The position numbers were made by a program, and so were the translations under genes. DNA of 64,000 nucleotides, from the NCBI RefSeq assembly GCF_011299615.1, contig NZ_CP049861.1:1178001-1242000 (forward strand). The letters run 5' to 3'. How positions within the stretch are numbered: the stretch's first letter is position 1; every line of letters begins with the position of its first letter. The DNA is from Erysipelothrix sp. HDW6C (lineage in GTDB: Bacteria > Bacillota_I > Bacilli_A > Erysipelotrichales > Erysipelotrichaceae). The notes beneath the pieces were generated by a model. That model worked only from the letters and a program-made list of their open reading frames with translations, was not told where the DNA came from and did not search any database. Shown here piece after piece: positions 53,682 to 62,595 of the stretch.

Positions 53682-54854
53682 TTATTTGTATGTAGGCATT
53701 CTTTTAATGACGATGGTGTACGTAGAATCGGGTTTATTTATAATATTTATAAGTGCTTGCAACAACATGAGTAGCCATGAAAAAGCAAGTACGAACGCTA
53801 TAAGTTCGAATGCTGTTAATGATAAGTAATGGATTCCAAGAAATAGATAAACAGATACGATTAGAAGTCCGCCGATTGCATATGATAGTTGCAAGAAGCG
53901 TCTTTCAATAGTAGGGAGTAACCACTTGATTGAGATGATGAGAATCAAAAACAAGTATACTAAATATCCAGCGACCCTATTATGCATGTTTTGGTAGAAT
54001 GCACTTTCATTGTATGGGAAGAAGCCAACACCACCAAGACAGAGTGCAGTTGCGAGCAAGAGACCTTTTAAAATTCGCAATCCATTATTTTTCCCCATTT
54101 TTTGATAAAGTAACACAAACAAATAGTCAATTAAAGCCATCATCAGGAAAGCAGAAAGTATGAGGGTTAGGTTGAACTCCCAACTTCTTGTCGCCTCTGG
54201 TGTTCCAAGAAAACTAAGATTTGCAAGCCACCACTGTTGATCCTTGTTCGTAATCATTGCAATGCCTACACCACCAAAAATTATTGCGACAAGTGATCGT
54301 ATAATGCTTGTTGGTGATAAGTTGTTAGCGAGAGTCATCATAATATTGTTCATGATTGTAACAAAAAGTATGACGATAATCGTTGTGGTGTAGATATCAA
54401 AAGATGCACCATAGAAAAGTTGTCCCAGAACCCTAAAAAGAAATAAGGTTCCTACAAAAATTAAGAGAGAAAATGATAGGAGTAAAACTGGAAAAATACG
54501 CCAGCTTATATAGTGCGCGGCATGCTCATCTGCTTTGCCTTTATGTTGTATAAACTGTAACGTAAAGTTTATCATTCCACTAATCAGTCCTATTAGTAAG
54601 ATTAACGTTGCTGCAGATTGATCTCCAACTAAAGGTATTTGACGGTATCCATGAAACACAAGAATACAGATTAGTAGTGTTAAACTAGCGACTATAATAA
54701 AACTCAAAGGCGATTTACGAAGTCGCTTTTTTTTCTGCAATGGAATTTTGATTTCTGTATCATTGATTTCCAATGGCATGGTCAGGGGAAGCGTTATGGT
54801 TTGCTCGTTTGCAAACTCATCCGTGACAATCATTTGTATGGTCTTATTGTTCAT
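53682..54854 (-). CDS. Polytopic membrane protein, DUF998-like
   Basis: 390 residues from ATG at 54854 with AAAGGA upstream (the frame stays open to 54917 without a ribosome site). A soluble N-terminus of about 45 residues (MNNKTIQMIVTDEFANEQTI) is followed by roughly ten TM helices. The GFFPYNESAFYQNMHNRVAGY segment resembles DUF998 proteins, whose role is unknown. Transcribed away from the giant surface gene. Confidence 0.6.
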   Translation of the reverse strand: MNNKTIQMIVTDEFANEQTITLPLTMPLEINDTEIKIPLQKKKRLRKSPLSFIIVASLTLLICILVFHGYRQIPLVGDQSAATLILLIGLISGMINFTLQFIQHKGKADEHAAHYISWRIFPVLLLSFSLLIFVGTLFLFRVLGQLFYGASFDIYTTTIIVILFVTIMNNIMMTLANNLSPTSIIRSLVAIIFGGVGIAMITNKDQQWWLANLSFLGTPEATRSWEFNLTLILSAFLMMALIDYLFVLLYQKMGKNNGLRILKGLLLATALCLGGVGFFPYNESAFYQNMHNRVAGYLVYLFLILIISIKWLLPTIERRFLQLSYAIGGLLIVSVYLFLGIHYLSLTAFELIAFVLAFSWLLMLLQALINIINKPDSTYTIVIKRMPTYK

Positions 54855-55148
54855 AGTATGTCCATCCTTTATCTCATCTATTGTACTTTGAGTATATTCA
54901 TATCTTAGGTTATTCACGGTGTGAATTCAATTATAATCATATCTCAACATGCAAATCGTCCGTTCATAACGAAATATCAATGGATCCATATTTTGAGTAA
55001 GTGTATTTATTAATAATTTCGCGAGTTATATGTGTTTTAAATAAAAAAACATTTATAATTAGAACTTGACATATTAAAAATATTATAATAATAACCACTA
55101 TCAAAGGGGTTTTAGGTCAATTTGCTAACATATGTACAAAATGCACAT
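54855..55148. other. Intergenic region with divergent promoters
   Basis: Very AT-rich. A TATAAT on the minus strand near 54932-54937 may serve the DUF998-like gene. On the plus strand TTGACA (55066-55071) with a TAATAA 17 bases later is a possible second promoter. No gene seen. Confidence 0.4.
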
Positions 55149-55178
55149 ATTGAACAAACTTTACAAAAATGATATTCT
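55120..55178 (+). promoter_or_regulatory. Promoter of the giant surface protein gene
   Basis: TTGAAC (55150-55155), 17-base spacer, TATTCT (55173-55178). Just upstream, ATATGT-ACAAAATGC-ACATAT forms an inverted repeat that could be an operator. Confidence 0.5.
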
Positions 55179-55230
55179 TAAGATAGTTAACAATTAGGGG
55201 ATATTTGTTGTGGCTGAAGGAGATATATGT

Positions 55231-58200
55231 ATGAAAACTAAGAAAACAAACAGATTCTTAATTTTTTTGGTGACCGCATTGGTCATTGTGCAAGGTGCAA
55301 TTCCAATCTTTGGGAATCAAGAACGTACCCAAGGCGATGCAACGGTTGAAAAAGAACCGGTTGCTGAGACATCGAAGAATGAGGAATCCAAAGAAATTGA
55401 AACACCGGCAGTTACTACCGATGGACAAGAGGATCCTGTTGTAAATAATGATGAAAACGAAGGTGGAGTCACACCTGCTTTTGAGGTTACCGCAGTTGGA
55501 CTAGTGCTCGGTGATGTTGGGAAACCTGCTGGTGAACCAATGGGCGTTGCAACCGGAGCAGAATCAAAAGCGTGGGTAGTTTTTTCCTTGCTTGCTGATG
55601 AATCAGACGTTGAACCAAATCAACTTGCATTCCGGATTGAGTATCCAAAAGGTGCAATCTTTAATGCAAACTCTTCCGATATTTACGAATATAAGATTGG
55701 TGGACCCAATGGACCTAATGATACTTCCGACGGAACGCAAGAATATCTATGGGTGACATACAAGCAAAGTTTATCGAGTGGTGAAGCAATTCGATTCAAT
55801 TTTGATTTTATTCCATTCTCAAAAGGTGTTACGGATGATGGTACAGAATTACCAATGCATGTCGTTGCTTATGACCTTCATTCAGGGAGTACTGTAAGTT
55901 CCCAATCACAAGGAAAGAATTCTTTCACAGCGATTGCAGATAAATTTAATTGGGAAAATGTTCGTTCTACGGTATCACCGACGGCGATTATGACTACAAT
56001 CAAAACAACAACGCTTAATCAGATGACATTCACAGAATCAACCCGTTCATTGTCTGGAAATACCAATGGACTCGTGTTTGCTGAGCGTGTTGATTTTGAG
56101 ACCAAATATAATATACCCTTAGGTACCGACGGCTATCCATTGATTCTTGTAAAACCAGAGAACCTCGTGGATACTTCGGGTATAGCATTGGTTGAGGGAA
56201 CTGATTTTGTCGCTGAGTATACTCCAGATGGATACATAAAAACGTTCACAGTGACTAAAACAATTGCAGCTACTGCGGGGAGCGAGTTAGTAAATCCAAG
56301 TTATTCGTTCCGAATCATTGGTGCAAAAGTAGATCCAAGTTATGTAATTGATAATTTTGATCTTGCTTTGAGTGAGAGTGCTGATTTCTCAATTACTACA
56401 GAATCAACAAATCATAGGGTAACTCCTTCACGTTCTGTCAGTGGAACAGGTAAAGATGCAATTGTGTTACCACAAAGCAGCAATCAAACTGTAAAAGTTA
56501 CATATACAAATGTTGCTGAATTGGGCGATGAAACACTAAATCAAAATTTCCCTAAGAAAATAACCAGTGTGGGTGGGGTTGGCTCGTCCAATACAGCTGA
56601 AAGTAACTTAGCTGCATTCAAGGGAGATAAAGTGGTCTTTTCCTTTGGAGAAAACTTCCGTAACCTTCAAGATGGAAGTCTTACTGAACTTCGTTTCACA
56701 GAACGTGCCAATCATGAATTTGGTTACCAAACAGACGAGTTGCAACCACTAAATATTAGAACTGGAGTTTCTCGCCTTGAGAATAATACGGCGTTACAGT
56801 CGACAACATTGGATGTTGTCATCAAGTATAAAGATAGTTCAGAGTCTAGAATTTCATTATCCACAGAAGAATTGGCGAAATCAAAGACAATTCCTGTAGA
56901 TCCTGACTCAGTAGCGAACATTGATTCCATTACTTATATCTTTAAAAATGTTGAACCTGGCTTTAAACTTACAACGCCACCAAGCATTGAATATTTGGTG
57001 TTAGAACAAGCAGATCCAACAATTAATGGTAACAAGTTCATGAATACTGCAAACATGAGCTATACCTATACAAATAAAGATGGCGATGACTTTAGTTTTG
57101 ATAAGAACAGTAATACCGTTTCTTTCTATTATAAAGATCGTGAAACAGACGCTGATGGTCTTTATTCACACAACAAAACTGGAGCTAATCTCGCTACAGG
57201 ACAACGTCCTGTAGTTGGAGACTCGATTCTCTTTACGATAACAATGACAAATGATAAAGCGAATCCGGTTGCTGTAAAATCTATTGTTGATAATTATACC
57301 TACAACTTGTCACCATACAACGGTGCGTTGGGCAATGTTAGCAATCCCGATTCCAAACCAATTGACGAATCCTACTTATCGACGCAAAATCCAAACATTT
57401 CTAATCTTGTCGTCTGGGATCCTGCAAACAATCAAGAAGTGTTGAGCGACCAGTCTGTAGTATCGATGACAAACACCGATCCAGTTGGAAAATCATACGG
57501 TAAATTTGATATTTCATTCGCAAACGATGGCATTGTTTTACAGCCTGGTGAAACGTTGAAATTGACATATACGATGAGTGTTAACGATGAGTTTAAAACA
57601 AATGCAACGATAGGGAACCAATTCCTATCCTATGATAAAAATGATGTTCTATTAGGAACAGGTGAGTTCTGGTGGTCTGTACCCACTCCTGGGCTGCATA
57701 ATTACATCAAAGACAAATCAGCAGTTAATGCCAATGGGAACTCGGTAACAGAACTTCCATATGGTTCAGATGTCATCATGTATACAATAACAATTGAAAA
57801 CACGACTAATTTTATTTGGGATCGTGAAATCATTGTTCGTGATAACTATTCAGCAAATGTGAGCCCGGTAAGTGGATTCGGACTGATACCGGATACCTTC
57901 TTGGAAAACTATCGCTTGAATGATGCACAACCACTTAATATGGCGGTTGCTAAACTTGCCGGCAATATGATTATGCCTGAAGGGTTTAAAGAAGAAGAAA
58001 TCAGTGTAACATTGAATAACCCCTACAATGAATTTTCAGTTAGTTTGGGTACAAATGTGTTAAAACCAGGGGAATCAGTAAAACTAAACTATACAATGCA
58101 ACTCAGACCGAATGCAGAGAAAAATGAGGTCATTCTCAATAATTTTGTTGTTAACATGGATGGCATTTTACTCAATACGGGTCGTCATAAATGGCAAGCA

Positions 58201-61200
58201 AACAGTCTCATTGGTAAAAAAGGACTTGTTTCTGTCATTAAGTCAGTATTACCGATTGAAACTGAAGGTCAAGTGACACCCAACACAGCGGCCTTACGTG
58301 ATGGTGATAAAATTCGTTACAGTGTAACCGTTTCAAATTACCATACACGTGAAAATCATGTTGTTCACTTCAAGAATGTTGTTGATCAACTGGGTGATAA
58401 CCTCGTCTTTGTTCCTGGAACACTAAAGATCGAGCAAATTGAAAGTAAAGATAATGACATTAATAAAGTTGTGACACCAATTGATGAGAGCAAATATGCA
58501 GTTGACTACGATGAAGTCGAGAATCAATTAAGTGTTCGCTTTAATGATGCACAACAACTTTTTGGTGGACTTGTAAAGATTAATGGTAAAGAAGAAGTTC
58601 ACTATCGTTATGTCATCTCCTATGATGTTGCTGTTGATACGCAATCTGATAAATTTGAAAAAATTCCGGTAAATCAACCAATCGTGACACGTTCGAATAA
58701 TGTTGATGTATTCTACATTGAACCGATTTCTGAACTTGTGTTTAAGAGTGGTGGAAAACTTGAAGCCGATGTTAATGATTTGGATAATGATCCATCGACT
58801 GAGTCGTACTTAAACAGTGTTGCCAATGTAAAGGTAATCAATGAATATGCCTTATTCGGAAACATTAGTAAAAGTGTTGATCGACCAATTGTTGACGTTG
58901 TATCGTCGGATAACTTGGTCCGTAACTACACAGTGCAAATTGAGAACTACAGCTTTGTTAAGTTGAAAGCGCACCAAGTTGTTGATTTATTACCGCATTA
59001 CGAGACGATTGATCCTGCTATTGGTGTCAAAGTTATTGATTCTAAAGGGGATAGCTATGATGCTGTCTACGCTGTGGACTCTGTAAAACTTGGTGAGACG
59101 ACCTATGGTAGACTTACTGTGAAGGGTTATAAAGTTGGAAATACCGTTCTTCCACTAGAAGTAGATGGGTCGACGGAATACAACAAAGCATCACTCATGA
59201 AGATAACTTATACAACTAAAGTTGATGGAGTATCAGCATACGAGTCGATGATTGCAACAGATAATCCAGAAGTTTCTGATGCAAACCGAGTTGCAATGTA
59301 TCTTGCAGATGATGCAACCATGTTGATTCGTTCAACCAACGCTGCTCTTGCAAGTTATATGACAAATGATGATGTCGTAGAAACAGATTGGGATTCCAAT
59401 TTGAATACAAAAAATCGATATCAAAATCAAGTGGTCGTTAAAAATATTGCGAGTGCAATATCGCCATATGTAAAAGCAAAAGCTCAAATTGCCCGTCAAG
59501 TTGGTGCTGGTGAGTCCTACGTTGACTACGTACAAGGTACGAGTGCTGTAGAGCCAGGCGATATCGTGGCATGGAATATTACATTTGGAAATGCAAATCA
59601 AGCGAATACACCAGAAATACTTGCAAACTCAGAGATATCTGTAGTATTACCGCAAGGTATTACATACCTCGGTTTTGCCAAGGATACAAATGGTGACATA
59701 CAAACACCAAGCTATTTAACAAACGAACGTGTTATAAAGAATGCTGCGAATGAAACGGTCGTATCGTGGACAGTTACAGATGCAATGCCGGCGAATAAGC
59801 GTCTTGCATTCACAATACGAACAGCAACCAATCAAAACAATTATGCTACATATGGTGCACGTGCATACTTTGCCCCAAATGCGACGCCAAAACAGATTTT
59901 CTTTGATTCAAAAGTTAAGAAGTCAAGCGAATATGTGTCATACAAGTTTGAAACTGACACGCGAGATATTTCCGCTCTTAATGAAAATTTAGCGGGAGAA
60001 TCACATTTCGTATATAGTGACACACAGTTAGATGTATATGGAACAATTGGTATTAGTACTGTTCTCTTAGAGACCGAAGTTGAAACGGGTAACACTGTTT
60101 CAAGTCGTGGACTCAGCAGAACCTTACAAATGGCTGATCGTGTTAATACATTACGATATGACATGCGTGTTAATGTCGACAAATCCGATTCAAATATTCA
60201 TAGTATTGTCATGATTAATCGCCTTCCGAAAATTGGTGATACAATGACAGTTCAAAATAAACCACGTAACAGTCAAGTTGATTCAGTACTTGCGGGAGAC
60301 GGTGACTTTAATGTAGCCCTCTACAATGTTAAAACTGGCGCATTCATCGAGAACGTGGATCCAGCAATGTATCAAATTCAATACTCAGTTGCAGCAGTAG
60401 ATTATCAATTTACGGCAAATGACTGGAAAGGTGAAGATACAAATGCTCAATGGATGACCCATGACGAACTCATCGCTGCAGGAATCAACCCCGATAATGT
60501 AACGGCGGTTCGTGCAGTAATGGATAAAACATTCAATATTGTTAATGGTCAATCATTAAGTGTAAAATTCTCAGTTGTTCTCAAGGACTACAATATTTCA
60601 AATCTAGAAGTCAATGATAGCTTTGGTTACCGTGTAACAATTGGAAATGGTATTTCAGTTAACTCAGAACCCTTGCCTGTTTCCGCAACAGCTAAAGTTA
60701 TTAAAGATCGTGTGAATCTTGTGGTTAATGTTGAATCAACTGAAACTGAACCAACAATCACCAGTTTCGATGTTGATGTTATTGAATTTGACGGTGATAA
60801 CGTGGAAGTTGCGCGAAACACGCATACATTGAATGTTGCGAAACTCAGCGAAGGAAACTGGTCAAATAATGAATGGATTTACAATCTTCCGGTAGGACAT
60901 CGATATGAAATTCGTGCTCATGAGTATGAAGACTTTGAAATCCCAACAACTACGATAACAAAGGTTGTGGATAGAGATAATACAACAGAATGGACACTAA
61001 CTGCGAACTATGTACAGAAGATTTATGATATCGTAGATGTGAATGTCACTGTTAACAGTCTTGATGCAAACACGCGAATTGCTTCGGTTACACCGACAGT
61101 CAATACAATTAATGGTGCAGGAAATACAATTGATGAATCAGCGCATCAAATGATGTTGGATGATACACAAAATGCATCACTAGAAATAAATAAACTTGTG

Positions 61201-61488
61201 ACTGGAAATTCTTACACACTTACACCTTCAGATCTTAATGGATATACTGTTGCGGTAGGTGAGGTCAAACAAGAAGCGTTAGCGAACGGTGGTATTCGTT
61301 GGACCTTAAGTCTTGTTTATACAGAAAAAGATCCTAAAAACCCTGTTAAACCCATTACACCAGAAAAACCAAATCCGCTTCTTCCAAGTACGGGAGTTGA
61401 AAGTGGCTATTTGGTAGCGATTGGTGCTGGGATTATACTTGTTGGTCTTGCATTCGTCGTGATAACGAAACGTAAGAAAAAACAATAA
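55231..61488 (+). CDS. Giant LPxTG-anchored surface protein
   Basis: 2,085 residues from ATG at 55231 (GAAGGAG nine bases upstream; a GTG at 55210 is in frame but earlier than the ribosome site). Signal peptide to about residue 30, acidic spacer, then a long chain of beta-sandwich domains. Several show the DUF11/isopeptide style pattern, as in GDSILFTITMTNDKANPVA and SDVIMYTITIENTTNF. Near the C-terminus are two related modules (RVNLVVNVESTETEPTI and IYDIVDVNVTVNSLDAN). Sortase signal LPSTG at 2051-2055, hydrophobic helix and KRKKKQ tail. A covalently wall-bound adhesin-like protein; ligand unknown. Confidence 0.92.
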   Translation: MKTKKTNRFLIFLVTALVIVQGAIPIFGNQERTQGDATVEKEPVAETSKNEESKEIETPAVTTDGQEDPVVNNDENEGGVTPAFEVTAVGLVLGDVGKPAGEPMGVATGAESKAWVVFSLLADESDVEPNQLAFRIEYPKGAIFNANSSDIYEYKIGGPNGPNDTSDGTQEYLWVTYKQSLSSGEAIRFNFDFIPFSKGVTDDGTELPMHVVAYDLHSGSTVSSQSQGKNSFTAIADKFNWENVRSTVSPTAIMTTIKTTTLNQMTFTESTRSLSGNTNGLVFAERVDFETKYNIPLGTDGYPLILVKPENLVDTSGIALVEGTDFVAEYTPDGYIKTFTVTKTIAATAGSELVNPSYSFRIIGAKVDPSYVIDNFDLALSESADFSITTESTNHRVTPSRSVSGTGKDAIVLPQSSNQTVKVTYTNVAELGDETLNQNFPKKITSVGGVGSSNTAESNLAAFKGDKVVFSFGENFRNLQDGSLTELRFTERANHEFGYQTDELQPLNIRTGVSRLENNTALQSTTLDVVIKYKDSSESRISLSTEELAKSKTIPVDPDSVANIDSITYIFKNVEPGFKLTTPPSIEYLVLEQADPTINGNKFMNTANMSYTYTNKDGDDFSFDKNSNTVSFYYKDRETDADGLYSHNKTGANLATGQRPVVGDSILFTITMTNDKANPVAVKSIVDNYTYNLSPYNGALGNVSNPDSKPIDESYLSTQNPNISNLVVWDPANNQEVLSDQSVVSMTNTDPVGKSYGKFDISFANDGIVLQPGETLKLTYTMSVNDEFKTNATIGNQFLSYDKNDVLLGTGEFWWSVPTPGLHNYIKDKSAVNANGNSVTELPYGSDVIMYTITIENTTNFIWDREIIVRDNYSANVSPVSGFGLIPDTFLENYRLNDAQPLNMAVAKLAGNMIMPEGFKEEEISVTLNNPYNEFSVSLGTNVLKPGESVKLNYTMQLRPNAEKNEVILNNFVVNMDGILLNTGRHKWQANSLIGKKGLVSVIKSVLPIETEGQVTPNTAALRDGDKIRYSVTVSNYHTRENHVVHFKNVVDQLGDNLVFVPGTLKIEQIESKDNDINKVVTPIDESKYAVDYDEVENQLSVRFNDAQQLFGGLVKINGKEEVHYRYVISYDVAVDTQSDKFEKIPVNQPIVTRSNNVDVFYIEPISELVFKSGGKLEADVNDLDNDPSTESYLNSVANVKVINEYALFGNISKSVDRPIVDVVSSDNLVRNYTVQIENYSFVKLKAHQVVDLLPHYETIDPAIGVKVIDSKGDSYDAVYAVDSVKLGETTYGRLTVKGYKVGNTVLPLEVDGSTEYNKASLMKITYTTKVDGVSAYESMIATDNPEVSDANRVAMYLADDATMLIRSTNAALASYMTNDDVVETDWDSNLNTKNRYQNQVVVKNIASAISPYVKAKAQIARQVGAGESYVDYVQGTSAVEPGDIVAWNITFGNANQANTPEILANSEISVVLPQGITYLGFAKDTNGDIQTPSYLTNERVIKNAANETVVSWTVTDAMPANKRLAFTIRTATNQNNYATYGARAYFAPNATPKQIFFDSKVKKSSEYVSYKFETDTRDISALNENLAGESHFVYSDTQLDVYGTIGISTVLLETEVETGNTVSSRGLSRTLQMADRVNTLRYDMRVNVDKSDSNIHSIVMINRLPKIGDTMTVQNKPRNSQVDSVLAGDGDFNVALYNVKTGAFIENVDPAMYQIQYSVAAVDYQFTANDWKGEDTNAQWMTHDELIAAGINPDNVTAVRAVMDKTFNIVNGQSLSVKFSVVLKDYNISNLEVNDSFGYRVTIGNGISVNSEPLPVSATAKVIKDRVNLVVNVESTETEPTITSFDVDVIEFDGDNVEVARNTHTLNVAKLSEGNWSNNEWIYNLPVGHRYEIRAHEYEDFEIPTTTITKVVDRDNTTEWTLTANYVQKIYDIVDVNVTVNSLDANTRIASVTPTVNTINGAGNTIDESAHQMMLDDTQNASLEINKLVTGNSYTLTPSDLNGYTVAVGEVKQEALANGGIRWTLSLVYTEKDPKNPVKPITPEKPNPLLPSTGVESGYLVAIGAGIILVGLAFVVITKRKKKQ

Positions 61489-61510
61489 GTTTGTATTCTA
61501 AATCAAATTG

Positions 61511-61538
61511 AACAGGAAGTCATTACGACTTCCTGTTT
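61511..61538 (+). terminator. Terminator after the giant surface protein
   Basis: ACAGGAAGTC-ATTAC-GACTTCCTGT followed by TTT. Confidence 0.85.
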
Positions 61539-61600
61539 TAACGTGTATTTATTAGATTATTTCGGTATAATTGAGGAATAGAACTGAGAAGTCACATAAA

Positions 61601-61629
61601 TTGACCGACGGTCAGTTTTGCGTTATAAT
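61601..61629 (+). promoter_or_regulatory. tetR promoter with overlapping operator
   Basis: -35 TTGACC (61601-61606), 17-base spacer, TATAAT (61624-61629). The palindrome TGACCG-A-CGGTCA (61602-61614) overlaps the -35; this is a typical TetR-family operator, so the regulator probably represses its own transcript. Confidence 0.8.
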
Positions 61630-61650
61630 AGTAACGATTAGGAGATTAAT

Positions 61651-62259
61651 ATGGTGAAACATAAGGAACCAACTATCAGAAAGCAAGAAATTGTGGATTA
61701 TGCAATGCATCTGTTTTTAAAACAAGGGTACGAGAAAACATCGGTATCTCAAATTGCGAAAGCCGTAGATGTTGCCAAGGGATTGGTTTACTACTATTTT
61801 GAATCGAAAGAAGAAATACTCGAATGTGTTGTCGAAGATATGTGCCAACAACATGTTGAACGCTTAATGATTCAAATTGATGAACATGCGAATGATTTTT
61901 ATGATCGTTTGTTGTTGCTTATGGATGCATATTATGAAATTCATCCTTATACAGAAACTGAGTCGTCAACGCGATGGTTTATGCAAAATGCTTTTGTGGA
62001 GACATTTCACAAAATCTATTTACAGCGAATTGACAACGTCCTGACACAAATTGTTGAACAAGGTCAAAAAGATGGATACTTTGAACTACAGTATCCGAAG
62101 ATGATGATTATTATGACCCTCGAAGGTATATTTGGATTAAGTCGTTACCGTCAGATTACACGTGATCAAGTCGTGGAAATGATTGAGCAATCGTTAAACC
62201 TCCCCCGTCACTCATTAAAGGAAAAGGGTGCGTCACTCCTAACTCATTTTGTAAATTGA
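61651..62259 (+). CDS. TetR/AcrR family transcriptional regulator
   Basis: 202 residues. N-terminal HTH (residues 8-55: IRKQEIVDYAMHLFLKQGYE, TSVSQIAKAVDVAKGLVYYYF, ESKEEILE) is textbook TetR; the C-terminal ligand domain is unassigned. TAGGAGA precedes the ATG. It is followed after 15 bases by V-ATPase genes with no terminator between, so it may control them. Confidence 0.93.
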   Translation: MVKHKEPTIRKQEIVDYAMHLFLKQGYEKTSVSQIAKAVDVAKGLVYYYFESKEEILECVVEDMCQQHVERLMIQIDEHANDFYDRLLLLMDAYYEIHPYTETESSTRWFMQNAFVETFHKIYLQRIDNVLTQIVEQGQKDGYFELQYPKMMIIMTLEGIFGLSRYRQITRDQVVEMIEQSLNLPRHSLKEKGASLLTHFVN

Positions 62260-62274
62260 GAGAGGTGATGAATA

Positions 62275-62595
62275 TTGCGCGACAAGCTAGATAAAATAAC
62301 AGCTTTAGAGCAAAAATTTATTGATGAACGTGATAGTTTATCAATACAGGAAGATTCTATAATGGGAGAATACCGTGCCAAGGCGCAGCAAAAGATTGCG
62401 AAATTATATCGTGAGTCTGAGGCAGCACATGAGCATGAAGTTCAATTAATTATGGAAAAAACCAATCAAGAAAAAGAAACTATCGAAAAGCAACGGGATG
62501 AAGACTTAGAGTACGTTGCAAAACTTTATAGTGAAAATGCGAATAAGGTTCTGAAACATCTCGTAGAGGAGGTTTTAGAACATGGCAATCGTTAA
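62275..62595 (+). CDS. ntpF: V-type ATPase subunit F/G-like coiled-coil stalk protein (NtpF type)
   Basis: 106 residues, TTG start with GAGAGGTGA upstream (the nearby ATG at 62268 is out of frame). Almost wholly charged helix (ALEQKFIDERDSL to HLVEEVLEHGNR), the form of the peripheral-stalk subunit called NtpF in Enterococcus or AhaH in archaea. It tethers the V1 head to subunit I. Overlaps the next gene by 14 bases, and the F-I order matches ntpFIK operons. Sequence similarity alone would be weak; context makes it convincing. Confidence 0.8.
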   Translation: MRDKLDKITALEQKFIDERDSLSIQEDSIMGEYRAKAQQKIAKLYRESEAAHEHEVQLIMEKTNQEKETIEKQRDEDLEYVAKLYSENANKVLKHLVEEVLEHGNR

